NCBI RefSeq assembly: GCF_021531655.1
Contig: NZ_JADYUF010000026.1
Coordinates: forward strand, 1 to 50,713
Source of the DNA: Leyella stercorea
GTDB lineage: Bacteria; Bacteroidota; Bacteroidia; Bacteroidales; Bacteroidaceae
DNA: 50,713 bases
Reading direction: 5' to 3'
The notes under the pieces were generated by a model. That model made no database searches, was not told the origin of the DNA, and saw nothing but the letters and a program-made list of their open reading frames with translations. The position numbers were made by a program, and so were the translations under genes. Positions 41,976-50,208 of this stretch are shown here, in pieces (position 1 is the first letter of the stretch; each line of letters starts with the position of its first letter).

Positions 41976-44048
41976 TTATTGCTTGAACAGGGCGCGGTAG
42001 GTGCATCCGTTACGCCACTCGCTGCATCCGTATGCCGTGCGTCCTTTTATTATAGTGCCTTTGCCGCATAGCGGGCACACCGTTCCTATTATGCTGTCGT
42101 CGGCAGTTGGCGTTTGTTCTGACTGAGGTGGGGTAGGAGTGGCGGCGGCAGACTGCTGCTGTTTGGCAGTGGCAGTTTTGGCAGACGGCTTCGTTGTTTT
42201 TGTAGAAGCCTTCTTTTTTGTTTTCTTTTTCAGGTCTTCTTCGGTCAGGGTAGTGACACGGCGGTTGCTGTTGTCGCGCAGCACGTCGTATACAATCTCC
42301 GTAATCTGCTGTTTCAGTCCGTTTATGAAGTCGGCAGCGTCGTACTTGCGGTGTTCGATGTCGCGCAGCTTCTTCTCCCATATACCAGTCAGCTCACAAC
42401 TCTTGAGCAGTTCCTCGTGAATGATGTCTATCAGTTCAATACCGGTAGCCGTAGCCACAAGGTTCTTGCGCTCGCGTCGTATATAGTGGCGCTTGAAGAG
42501 GGTCTCGATGATTCCGGCGCGCGATGACGGTCGGCCGATGCCGTTCTCCTTCAGCGCAGCACGCAGAGTCTCGTCCTCGACAAACTTACCCGCCGTCTCC
42601 ATAGCTCTGAGCAGCGTTGCCTCGGTGTAGTACTTGGGCGGCGTGGTCCACTTCTCGCTCAGCGTAGGCGTATGAGGTCCGCTCTCGCCCTTGGTGAATG
42701 TTGGCAGAGTGCGTTCCTCGTCCTTGTGCTCCTCATCATCGTTCGTTGCAGAGTCGTTTTGCTGTGCGTAGACGGCGCGCCAGCCCGGCGACAGAATCTC
42801 CTTTCCGCTTGTCTTGAACTCCACTTCGTCCACAGTACCCAGTACGGTAGTGGTAGAGAATTTGCAGTCGGGATAGAACACGGCAATGAATCGGCGTGCT
42901 ATGAGGTCGTACACGTTACGCTCCATGTCCGTCAGGCTTGTTGCCGGCACGCCGGTGGGAATTATGGCGTGGTGGTCGGTCACCTTAGACGAGTCGAACA
43001 CACGCTTCGACTTGGTGAGTTTCTTGCCCATGAGCGGTTGCATCAGTGCTTCGTAGTGTCGGCTTATGCCCGAAAGTATCGACGGACACTTGGGGTAGAT
43101 GTCGTCGCTGAGGTATTGGGTGTCTACACGCGGATATGTGGTGAGCTTGCGCTCGTACAGTCCCTGTATGAGTTTCAGGGTGGTCTCAGCGCTGTAAGCG
43201 AACTTGCGGTTGCACTCCACCTGCAACGAAGTCAGGTCGAACAGGCGTGGCGGAGCCTCCGTGCCGTTCTTTTTCGTTACTGCGTTGACCGTGAAAGGCT
43301 TGTCGGCTATGGTTGCAAATGCAGCCTCGCCCTCCTCCTTGGTTGTGAACTTGCCCTTGGTGGCGGTGAATGTGGTGTCGCGATATACGGTGGCAAGAAC
43401 CCAGTAAGGCTCCGGCTCAAACGAGTCGATTTCCTTCTGTCGGTTTACGATGAGTGCCAGCGTAGGAGTCTGCACACGTCCTATGGACAGCACCTGACGG
43501 TTCTGTGCGTACTTCAGAGTGTAAAGACGGGTGGCGTTCATGCCCAGAATCCAGTCGCCGATGGCACGGCTCAGTCCGGCAATGTACAGCGGTTGGTATT
43601 CGTCCTGGTCCTTGAGCGAGTTGAAGCCCTCGCGTATCGCCTCGTCGGTCATTGACGAAATCCACAATCGCTTGACGGGACACTTCGCTCCAGCCTTCTG
43701 CATCACCCATCGCTGAATCAGCTCACCTTCCTGTCCGGCGTCACCACAGTTGATGATGCCGTCGGCGGCTTGCATGAGTCGTTCTATAACGGCAAACTGT
43801 CGTTTTATGCCGTCGTCGTCAATAAGCTTAATACCGAAACGTTGTGGAATCATAGGCAGCGACGCAAGGCTCCAATGTTTCCACATGTCGGTATAGTCGT
43901 TAGGTTCCTTCAGCGTACAAAGATGGCCGAAGGTCCATGTCACTTGGTAGCCATTACCCTCCATATATCCATTATGGGCACTCGTTGCGCCCAATATGCG
44001 GGCTATATCTTTGGCTACGCTTGGTTTCTCGGCTATACAGACAATCAT
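41976..44048 (-). CDS. topB: DNA topoisomerase III (type IA)
   Basis: Relaxes or decatenates DNA by single-strand passage. The 690 residues begin with the Toprim domain (CIAEKPSVAKDIA; the acidic DxDxE block reads DAGQEGE, with D103 and E107 but Gly at the middle position). The active-site tyrosine is Y305 in TTYPRVDTQYLS. A Lys/Thr/Ala/Gln-rich linker (about 615-665) leads to one C-terminal zinc ribbon (CPLCGKG and GCSEWRNGC). No mobile-element genes surround it, so it looks like the chromosomal copy, although topB also occurs on integrative elements in this phylum. A palindromic repeat lies directly upstream. Confidence 0.94.
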   Translation of the reverse strand: MIVCIAEKPSVAKDIARILGATSAHNGYMEGNGYQVTWTFGHLCTLKEPNDYTDMWKHWSLASLPMIPQRFGIKLIDDDGIKRQFAVIERLMQAADGIINCGDAGQEGELIQRWVMQKAGAKCPVKRLWISSMTDEAIREGFNSLKDQDEYQPLYIAGLSRAIGDWILGMNATRLYTLKYAQNRQVLSIGRVQTPTLALIVNRQKEIDSFEPEPYWVLATVYRDTTFTATKGKFTTKEEGEAAFATIADKPFTVNAVTKKNGTEAPPRLFDLTSLQVECNRKFAYSAETTLKLIQGLYERKLTTYPRVDTQYLSDDIYPKCPSILSGISRHYEALMQPLMGKKLTKSKRVFDSSKVTDHHAIIPTGVPATSLTDMERNVYDLIARRFIAVFYPDCKFSTTTVLGTVDEVEFKTSGKEILSPGWRAVYAQQNDSATNDDEEHKDEERTLPTFTKGESGPHTPTLSEKWTTPPKYYTEATLLRAMETAGKFVEDETLRAALKENGIGRPSSRAGIIETLFKRHYIRRERKNLVATATGIELIDIIHEELLKSCELTGIWEKKLRDIEHRKYDAADFINGLKQQITEIVYDVLRDNSNRRVTTLTEEDLKKKTKKKASTKTTKPSAKTATAKQQQSAAATPTPPQSEQTPTADDSIIGTVCPLCGKGTIIKGRTAYGCSEWRNGCTYRALFKQ

Positions 44049-44066
44049 TATTACTACTTTTATTTA

Positions 44067-44230
44067 AGTTTCGCAAGCGAAAGTAGTTAAGAAGTTAAGG
44101 AGTTGTCGCGCCCTACAGTCGCTAAGGAGTTAAGCCATTAGTTTTTTTGCTTGATATAGCATTATAAGCATTTGGCTTAACTTCTTAACTCCTTTAACTA
44201 CTGAATTCTCTGAACTTGCGAAAGTTCAGT
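44067..44230. repeat. Dispersed palindromic element, copy 3
   Basis: About 160 bp, flanked by TTTCGCAAGCGAAA and GAACTTGCGAAAGTTC hairpins, with arms AGTAGTTAAGAAGTTAAGG and CTTAACTTCTTAACTCC. The centre reads GGAGTTAAGCCATTAG, then GCATTATAAGCATTTGGCTT. It is an inverted copy of 9523-9741, and its central borders match those of the IVP cassette at 46501-46990. Confidence 0.87.
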
Positions 44231-44382
44231 ACTTTTGTTATTATTGAAAAACTCTGCAAAGTTAGCTATAATTTTTGGTACAATAGATATTGAAACCTAC
44301 CTTTTTACATATCATAATGAACGCATTAGCTGAAATAAAGGTTAATTTTGTTATGCGTAAATAGCATTTTCTGAGCCGTATA

Positions 44383-44414
44383 TTTGGCTGCGTAACATAA
44401 AGTTATTACTTTTG
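44383..44414 (+). promoter_or_regulatory. etfB promoter
   Basis: TTTG (44383-44386), 20 bp, TACTTTTG (44407-44414): an exact match to the Bacteroidota consensus, 32 bp before the etfB ATG. Confidence 0.75.
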
Positions 44415-44445
44415 CAACTTAGATATTACAATAATTTATTAATAT

Positions 44446-45315
44446 ATGAGTTTGAAAATAGTTGTACTTGCCAAGCAGGTACCCGACACACGAAATGTCG
44501 GTAAGGATGCAATGACAGCCGAAGGCACTGTCAACCGTGCGGCCTTGCCGGCTATCTTCAATCCAGAAGATTTGAACGCATTGGAGCAGGCTCTGCGTCT
44601 GAAAGAGCAGAATCCTGGCTCAACAGTAGGTATATTGACAATGGGCCCTCCCCGTGCTGCTGAGATAATCCGTCAGGGATTGTATCGTGGAGCAGACACA
44701 GGATGGTTGCTCACCGACCGTCTCTTTGCAGGTGCCGACACCCTCGCCACATCTTATGCTCTTGCTACAGCCATTCAGAAGATTGGCGATGTAGACGTAG
44801 TTATCGGTGGTCGTCAGGCTATCGACGGCGATACAGCTCAGGTAGGTCCGCAGGTTGCTCAGAAGCTCGGTCTCTCGCAGGTGACATATGCTGAGGAAAT
44901 ACTCAAGTGCGAGGACGGCAAGCTCACAATCCGTCGTCACATTGATGGTGGCGTAGAGACAGTTGAGGCTCCCATGCCGCTCGTTGTCACAGTGACAGGT
45001 TCTGCAGCTCCGTGCCGTCCGGCCAATGCCAAGCTCGTGATGAAGTACAAGCGTGCCACAGCTCCTATGGAGCGCAATTCGGAGAATAAGTACAACTACC
45101 TCTATGAGGAGCGTCCTTATCTCACACTCAACCAGTGGACAGTAGCCGATGTTGATGGCGACCCGCAGCAGTGCGGATTGAGCGGTTCGCCTACTAAGGT
45201 GAAGGCTGTCAAGAACATCGTGTTCCAGGCTAAGGAAAGCAAGACTCTCACAGGCTGCGACGCAGACATTGAGGGTCTGATTAAGGAATTGTTGGACGAA
45301 AAGATTATTGGTTAA
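44446..45315 (+). CDS. etfB: Electron transfer flavoprotein beta subunit
   Basis: Cytoplasmic partner of EtfA; the heterodimer carries FAD and passes electrons between acyl-CoA dehydrogenases and other acceptors. The 289 residues include the start KIVVLAKQVPDTRNVG, the nucleotide-site sequence GGRQAIDGDTAQVGPQVA and the family stretch NPEDLNALEQALRLKE. Slightly longer than classic EtfB (about 255-260). The neighbours etfA and an acyl-CoA dehydrogenase confirm the module. The 162-bp gap to etfA is filled with simple repeats. Confidence 0.96.
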   Translation: MSLKIVVLAKQVPDTRNVGKDAMTAEGTVNRAALPAIFNPEDLNALEQALRLKEQNPGSTVGILTMGPPRAAEIIRQGLYRGADTGWLLTDRLFAGADTLATSYALATAIQKIGDVDVVIGGRQAIDGDTAQVGPQVAQKLGLSQVTYAEEILKCEDGKLTIRRHIDGGVETVEAPMPLVVTVTGSAAPCRPANAKLVMKYKRATAPMERNSENKYNYLYEERPYLTLNQWTVADVDGDPQQCGLSGSPTKVKAVKNIVFQAKESKTLTGCDADIEGLIKELLDEKIIG

Positions 45316-45475
45316 ATTTTGAATGTTGAATTTTGAATGTTGAATTGTTGCGGTACAGCCGCAATGTTGATTTTTTGAATTTTTGAATGAAGAATTCATA
45401 ACTCAAAAATGATAAACTCAAAATGCGCAGAGCGCATAATTCAAAACTCAAAATTCAAAACTCCTAAATCAGAAA
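45316..45475. repeat. TTTTGAATGTTGAA repeat tract between etfB and etfA
   Basis: Iterated TTTTGAA and TTGAATGTTGAA words on the left face TCAAAACTCAAAATTCAAAAC on the right. Two small perfect hairpins are included: TTGCGG-TACAG-CCGCAA near 45348 and ATGCGC-AGA-GCGCAT near 45424. An operon spacer of this size is unusual. Confidence 0.7.
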
Positions 45476-45477
45476 AT

Positions 45478-46500
45478 ATGAACAACGTATTTGTATATTG
45501 CGAGATAGAAGGCACTCAGGTTCAGGAAGTGTCTCAGGAACTTCTCACCAAGGGTCGTAAGCTTGCCAACCAGCTTGGCGTCGACCTTAACGCCATCGTT
45601 GCCGGAACAGGCATCAAGGGCAAGGTGGAGGATCAGATACTCCCTTATGGTGTCGACAAACTCTTTGTATTCGACGCAGAGGGACTCTTCCCCTACACAT
45701 CAGCTCCTCATACCGACATTCTTGTCAACCTCTTCAAGGAGGAGCAGCCGCAGATAGCACTCATGGGTGCTACAGTTATAGGTCGCGACCTCGGTCCGCG
45801 CGTTTCTTCATCGCTCACCAGCGGATTGACAGCCGACTGTACAGAGCTTGAGATTGGCGACTACGACGACAAGAAGAGCGGCACTCACTACGACAACCTG
45901 CTCTATCAGATTCGTCCGGCATTCGGCGGTAACATCGTGGCTACCATCGTCAATCCCGACCACCGTCCGCAGATGGCTACCGTTCGTAGCGGCGTGATGC
46001 AGAAGGCTCTCTATGAGGGCAAGGCTAAGGGCGAGGTTGTATATGCCGACGTTGCCAAGTATGTTCCCGATGCCGACTATGTAGTTAAGGTGCTCGACCG
46101 TCATGTTGAGGCTGCTAAGCACAACCTCAAGGGTGCTCCCATCGTTGTGGCTGGTGGATACGGCGTAGGTTCAAAGGAGAACTTCGACCTGCTCTTCCAG
46201 CTTGCCAAGGAACTCCATGGTGAGGTAGGCGCAAGTCGTGCAGCTGTTGACGCCGGATGGTGCGACCACGACCGTCAGATTGGTCAGACCGGTGTGACTG
46301 TTCACCCGAAGGTGTACATCGCCTGCGGTATCTCTGGTCAGATTCAGCACATCGCCGGTATGCAGGATTCAGGCATCATCATCTCTGTGAACAACGACCC
46401 CGACGCTCCTATCAACAAGATTGCCGACTACGTCATCACCGGCACTGTTGAAGAGGTGCTTCCGAAACTCATCAAGTACTATAAAGCGAATAATAAGTAG
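45478..46500 (+). CDS. etfA: Electron transfer flavoprotein alpha subunit
   Basis: FAD-binding subunit of ETF, 340 residues from the ATG at 45478 (MNNVFVYCEIEGTQVQEVSQ). The frame is open further upstream into the repeat tract, but the family starts here. The C-terminal FAD domain has GASRAAVDAGWCDHDRQIGQ and then TVHPKVYIACGISGQIQHIA. Length is normal. It is followed by a mobile-looking IVP cassette and then the acyl-CoA dehydrogenase, which in related genomes would be expected directly downstream (inference). Confidence 0.96.
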   Translation: MNNVFVYCEIEGTQVQEVSQELLTKGRKLANQLGVDLNAIVAGTGIKGKVEDQILPYGVDKLFVFDAEGLFPYTSAPHTDILVNLFKEEQPQIALMGATVIGRDLGPRVSSSLTSGLTADCTELEIGDYDDKKSGTHYDNLLYQIRPAFGGNIVATIVNPDHRPQMATVRSGVMQKALYEGKAKGEVVYADVAKYVPDADYVVKVLDRHVEAAKHNLKGAPIVVAGGYGVGSKENFDLLFQLAKELHGEVGASRAAVDAGWCDHDRQIGQTGVTVHPKVYIACGISGQIQHIAGMQDSGIIISVNNDPDAPINKIADYVITGTVEEVLPKLIKYYKANNK

Positions 46501-46990
46501 TTAAGAATTCAGTAGTTAAGAAGTTAAGCCATTTGTTTTTATGGGACAAACTTTTCAAAATATTTTGGCATGGCAGAAAGCTTATGATTTTGTATTAGAT
46601 GTATACAAATATACAAAATTATTTCCCGATTCTGAGAAATATGGGTTAATATCCCAATTTCAAAGAGCTGCTGTTTCTATTATTGCAAATATTGCGGAAG
46701 GCTATAAGAAAATGGGCAAAGCTGATAAACTTCGTTTTATGAATATTTCTCAAGGCAGTCTCGAAGAATGTAGGTGTTACGTAATATTATCACGAGATTT
46801 GGGATATATAGATAATGAAGTCTATAATATTCTTTATTAAAAAATAGAGGAAGCGAGCAAACTTTTAAATGGTTATTGCAAAGCAATGCTTAATTCTACT
46901 TTTAGTAATATATTGGAATAACATTATGGAACATGAAGAGAAGATCTGCATATGGCTTAACTTCTGACTCCTTAACTTCTTAACTTCTAA
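46501..46990. repeat. Cassette with TTAAGAAGTTAAG inverted borders carrying an IVP gene
   Basis: The left border TTAAGAATTCAGTAGTTAAG followed by AAGTTAAGCCATTTG, and the right border GCATATGGCTTAACTTCTGA followed by CTCCTTAACTTCTTAACTTC, are inverted relatives. The same borders, in the same order, enclose only a short centre in the elements at 9523 and 44067. Confidence 0.7.
46541..46921 (+). pseudogene. Four-helix-bundle (S23/IVP, TIGR02436) protein with in-frame stop
   Basis: It encodes the small protein family first found in 23S rRNA intervening sequences; biochemical role unknown. The frame opens at 46541 with FQNILAWQKAYDFVLDVYKY, SQFQRAAVSIIANIAEGYKK and ISQGSLEECRCYVILSRDLG, all family hallmarks. 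A TAA at 46838-46840 stops it after 99 residues, but the same frame continues KIEEASKLLNGYCKAML to a second stop at 46919, and this is the normal family C terminus. One nonsense codon has therefore cut off most of helix 4. The AT-rich codon use differs from its neighbours, which suggests acquisition. Confidence 0.85.
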
Positions 46991-47002
46991 AATAAAACAA
47001 AA

Positions 47003-48709
47003 ATGGCTAACTATTATACCGACCATCCGGAGTACGATTTCTATCTTAATCACCCGGAAATGCAGCGCGTCGTTGAACTCAAGGAGCGCAACTACGCCGA
47101 CAAAGACAAATTTGAGGATGCGCCCGTCGACTTCGAGGACGCTATCGAGAACTATAAGCGTGTGCTTGAGATTACCGGCGACATCGCCGCCAACATCATC
47201 GAGCCTAACTCTGAGGATGTCGACCTTGAGGGTCCGCACCTCGTAGACGGTCGTATGCACTACGCATCGAAGACCTACGACAACATCGAGGCTACACGTC
47301 AGGCTGGCTTGTGGGGCATCTCTATGCCTCGCCGCTACAACGGCCTTAACATGCCTATCACTCCGTACTCAATGGCTTCGGAGATTGTTTCGTGTGCAGA
47401 CGCAGGCTTCCAGAACATCTGGTCGCTTCAGGACTGTATCGAGACTCTCTACGAGTTCGGTTCGGAGGAGCAGCGCCAGAAGTATATACCGCGTGTTTGC
47501 GCAGGCGAGACCATGTCAATGGACTTGACCGAGCCTGACGCAGGTTCCGACCTTCAGCGCGTTATGCTCAAGGCTACTCAGGACGAAGACGGCACATGGC
47601 GCTTGAACGGTGTTAAGCGTTTCATCACCAATGGCGATTCTGACATCCATCTCGTGCTTGCACGCTCTGAGGAAGGCACACGCGACGGTCGCGGTCTGTC
47701 AATGTTCATCTACGACAAGCGCGACGGTGGTGTTACTGTTCGTCACATCGAGCACAAGCTTGGCATCCATGGCTCACCTACATGCGAGCTTGTATACAAG
47801 AATGCCAAGGCAGAGCTTTGCGGTTCTACACGTCTCGGACTCATCAAGTACGTTATGGCTCTTATGAACGGTGCACGTCTTGGCATCGCCGCACAGTCGG
47901 TAGGCGTAAGCCAGGCAGCCTACGACGAGGCTCTGAAGTATGCACGCGAGCGCAAGCAGTTTGATACTGAGATTGTGAAGTTCCCTGCCGTTTACGATAT
48001 GATTGCCCGCATCAAGGCAAAGCTCGACGCAGGTCGCTCTATCCTCTATCAGACAGCACGCTATGTAGACATCTACAAGGCTCTTGAGGACATTCAGCGC
48101 GAGCGCAAGCTCACAGCCGAGGAGCGTCAGGAACTGAAGAAGTTCTCACGTCTTGCCGATGCTTTCACACCGCTGGCAAAGGGCATGAATTCTGAGTATG
48201 CTAACCAGAACACTTACGACGCTATCCAGGTGCATGGTGGTTCGGGCTTCATCATGGAGTATAAGTGTCAGCGTCTGTATCGCGACGCACGTATCTTCTC
48301 TATCTACGAGGGTACGACACAGCTTCAGGTTGTGGCAGCCATCCGCTATATCTCTAACGGTACATACCTCGGCATCATCAAGGAGATGCTCGAGAAGGAA
48401 GTGGCTGATGAGTTGAAGCCGTTGAAGGCTCGCGTAGTTGAGATGGTGAATCTCTACGAGCAGGCTCTTGAGTACGTCAAGGAGGCACAGGATCAGGAAA
48501 TGCACGACTTCCTCGCACGCCGCCTCTACAACATGACTTGCGAGATTATCATGTCGCTCCTCATCCTCGAAGACGCTACACGTTCGGCAGAGCTCTTTGC
48601 CAAGAGTGCCAATGTATATGTTCGCATGGCTCAGGCCAACGTATTTGGCGAGCATGCCTACATCACAAACTTCGTAAAGGAGGACCTCCCGAGCTTCCGT
48701 GCTGAGTAA
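47003..48709 (+). CDS. Acyl-CoA dehydrogenase family protein
   Basis: FAD-dependent enzyme that oxidises acyl-CoA to enoyl-CoA, or works in reverse, with EtfAB as electron partner. The 568 residues exceed simple enzymes (about 380) through an N-terminal helical extension (1-60) and a C-terminal helical extension (about 460-568), as in the longer Bacteroidota type. Core motifs are MSMDLTEPDAGSDL, GVKRFITNGD, and the catalytic-type Glu E436 in SIYEGTTQLQ. Preferred chain length is unknown. It completes the etfB-etfA module despite the inserted IVP cassette. A strong terminator follows at 48735. Confidence 0.94.
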   Translation: MANYYTDHPEYDFYLNHPEMQRVVELKERNYADKDKFEDAPVDFEDAIENYKRVLEITGDIAANIIEPNSEDVDLEGPHLVDGRMHYASKTYDNIEATRQAGLWGISMPRRYNGLNMPITPYSMASEIVSCADAGFQNIWSLQDCIETLYEFGSEEQRQKYIPRVCAGETMSMDLTEPDAGSDLQRVMLKATQDEDGTWRLNGVKRFITNGDSDIHLVLARSEEGTRDGRGLSMFIYDKRDGGVTVRHIEHKLGIHGSPTCELVYKNAKAELCGSTRLGLIKYVMALMNGARLGIAAQSVGVSQAAYDEALKYARERKQFDTEIVKFPAVYDMIARIKAKLDAGRSILYQTARYVDIYKALEDIQRERKLTAEERQELKKFSRLADAFTPLAKGMNSEYANQNTYDAIQVHGGSGFIMEYKCQRLYRDARIFSIYEGTTQLQVVAAIRYISNGTYLGIIKEMLEKEVADELKPLKARVVEMVNLYEQALEYVKEAQDQEMHDFLARRLYNMTCEIIMSLLILEDATRSAELFAKSANVYVRMAQANVFGEHAYITNFVKEDLPSFRAE

Positions 48710-48734
48710 ACTACATAATCAGTATATATAATAG

Positions 48735-48776
48735 AAAAAGGAGACTATGGTTTGTTATGCCATAGTCTCCTTTTTT
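48735..48776. terminator. Bidirectional terminator after the acyl-CoA dehydrogenase gene
   Basis: AAAAAGGAGACTATGG pairs with CCATAGTCTCCTTTTT (16 bp, loop of about 9 nt), flanked by A and T runs. It serves the rightward dehydrogenase gene and the leftward Rpn-type gene. Confidence 0.9.
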
Positions 48777-48809
48777 CTATTATTATATAAATTGTTCTTA
48801 GGTAATGTG

Positions 48810-49841
48810 TCATTCCAGCAAATAAGCAATCTGAGTAATGCTTATCCCCGTCATTTGCGAAATCTGCTCGTTGCTCAGTCCGCTTTCCGACAGAGCTTTA
48901 GCCATATTCTTCAGCTGTTCGCTTTGCTGCGATAGCTGTTCGCTCTGCTGCGATAGCTGTTCGCTCTGCTGCGAGAGCTGTTCGCTTTGCTGCGAGAGCT
49001 GTTCGCTTTGCTGCGAGAGCTGTTCGCTTTGCTGCGAGAGCTGTTCGCTTTGCTCTTTCAGTATTTTGTCTCGCTGCATGATAGCCGTGTCACGGTCTTC
49101 AATCGCCTTGTAGAATTCGTCTTCCACATTCATGTCCTGTCTCATTTCAGAGTTGGCGGCAGCGGCAGTGAGCTTGTGCAGCACATACATCATGTCGTTG
49201 TCGTCGGCATATTTGTCCTCGTCAATCTTCAGCACCTGCTGTGTGTCGCCCTCAACATTAGTCTGGTCGAACACACTCAGCACCTTCTCCAGACGGTTGT
49301 TGACATTGCCTTGCAGACGCGGTATCTGCACAATGATGCTGTTGTGCGTAAGACTTTCTACAAAAGGCTCGGCATTGCCCTCGGCAACGACGTTGCCGTT
49401 ATAGTCGAAGACGTCGTGGTTTACGTATACTATCGGCTCCTTGATATTGCCCACTTTATGGCCAAGCAGATAGACAGCCACCATAGGATAGGCATATCCT
49501 TTTTCGTCAGCCTCGCGTATATTGTTCTTGTTGTTGTATTGTGCGCCAAGATACTGGCGGAATCGCAGCGTCTCGGTGTTGAGCCAAGTCTTCTGCAACT
49601 CAATCAGCACGATGCGGTCTTTAATCTCATTGCCTTCCTTCTCGCGCACGGTAGCCGCGAAGTCAATACGGAACATCGACAGCGTGTCGCGTGTAGTGTT
49701 GCAATATTCATGTGGCCGCACAGTGACATGAACCACTTCTTTCTTCAGCAGTGCCGACAGAATGGTTTTGGCAATACGCTCGTCCTCCATGATATATTTG
49801 AATACGGAGTCGTAAATAGGATTGGCTACATGTATTATCAT
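48810..49841 (-). CDS. Rpn/PDDEXK-type nuclease-transposase family protein with heptad-repeat linker
   Basis: Member of the 'PD-(D/E)XK nuclease family transposase'/Rpn group, proteins linked to recombination-promoting nuclease activity. The N-terminal domain (1-about 215) starts NPIYDSVFKYIMEDERIAKT and has FRIDFAATVRE with D59, then IVLIELQKTW, giving a D...ExQ arrangement consistent with the PDDEXK core, where Q replaces the usual K. Residues about 263-320 are seven copies of SEQLSQQ plus a partial one, predicting a polar coiled coil. The C terminus (LSNEQISQMTGISITQIAYL) looks like a small helix-turn-helix. The 21-bp DNA repeats could change in number by slippage. Confidence 0.88.
   Translation of the reverse strand: MIIHVANPIYDSVFKYIMEDERIAKTILSALLKKEVVHVTVRPHEYCNTTRDTLSMFRIDFAATVREKEGNEIKDRIVLIELQKTWLNTETLRFRQYLGAQYNNKNNIREADEKGYAYPMVAVYLLGHKVGNIKEPIVYVNHDVFDYNGNVVAEGNAEPFVESLTHNSIIVQIPRLQGNVNNRLEKVLSVFDQTNVEGDTQQVLKIDEDKYADDNDMMYVLHKLTAAAANSEMRQDMNVEDEFYKAIEDRDTAIMQRDKILKEQSEQLSQQSEQLSQQSEQLSQQSEQLSQQSEQLSQQSEQLSQQSEQLKNMAKALSESGLSNEQISQMTGISITQIAYLLE
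48912..49062. repeat. 21-bp tandem repeats within the Rpn-type gene
   Basis: About seven copies of a 21-bp unit (CTGTTCGCTTTGCTGCGATAG and near variants), each encoding SEQLSQQ on the minus strand. Most differences are synonymous (GCTTTG against GCTCTG; GATAG against GAGAG). Confidence 0.92.
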
Positions 49842-49868
49842 ATTCGTACGTGTTTGTTATTGTATTTG

Positions 49869-49876
49869 CAAATTTA
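49869..49876 (-). promoter_or_regulatory. Putative promoter -7 of the Rpn-type gene
   Basis: TAAATTTG on the minus strand, 28 bp before the start codon at 49841. Confidence 0.5.
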
Positions 49877-49977
49877 CGATTTATTTAATTGAAAAAGAAA
49901 TGTAGCAAAGGGATTTTTGGCTATAATGTTATAATCTTTACACACAATTCCCATACTACCGCTGCTCACCCCCCCCC

Positions 49978-50208
49978 GTGAAATACGCCAGAGGATTCAT
50001 CAACTTACAAAAGCATATCTTCCCACAGCAGTACGAACAGTTCATGCCAACACTTGTTCTCCACTTCGGACGCAACCAATATTTCAAGCGCAGACGTGGT
50101 GCAGTTCTTCTTCCTCATGAGGAACAAGAAGTAATAAAATTTGTGCTCCAAAAGGTAGGAGCAGACTCCTCTATGGACTTTGATAAATACGAGGAACACA
50201 TCAATTAG
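49978..50208 (+). CDS. Small unrecognised ORF after a nine-C tract
   Basis: 76 codons from a GTG (KYARGFINLQKHIFPQQYEQ onward, ending DFDKYEEHIN), with a basic FGRNQYFKRRRGAVLLPHEE stretch. I recognise no family. Composition looks protein-like, but no ATG start is available: the frame stays open to 49927 and passes through a run of nine C (49969-49977) immediately before the GTG. No promoter element was seen close by. It may be the 3' fragment of a longer gene whose 5' part was lost or shifted out of frame at the C tract, or a small real gene. It lies between the Rpn-type gene and a family B repeat. Confidence 0.4.
   Translation: MKYARGFINLQKHIFPQQYEQFMPTLVLHFGRNQYFKRRRGAVLLPHEEQEVIKFVLQKVGADSSMDFDKYEEHIN

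Larger units (their letters stand above)
44049..44445. promoter_or_regulatory. topB-etfB intergenic region
   Basis: It contains palindromic element copy 3 (44067-44230) and the etfB promoter (44383-44414). No gene is seen. Confidence 0.75.

Noticed and set aside
42672..43655. Long plus-strand frame (327 codons) inside topB
   Set aside because: Antisense shadow; topB has full family motifs on the other strand.
41976..44048. topB as a sign of an integrative conjugative element
   Set aside because: No integrase, mobilisation or tra genes flank it; neighbours are ordinary chromosomal genes.
48987..49892. Plus-strand frame (301 codons) across the Rpn-type gene
   Set aside because: It starts with LRELFALLREL repeats that are just the reverse reading of the 21-bp repeats.
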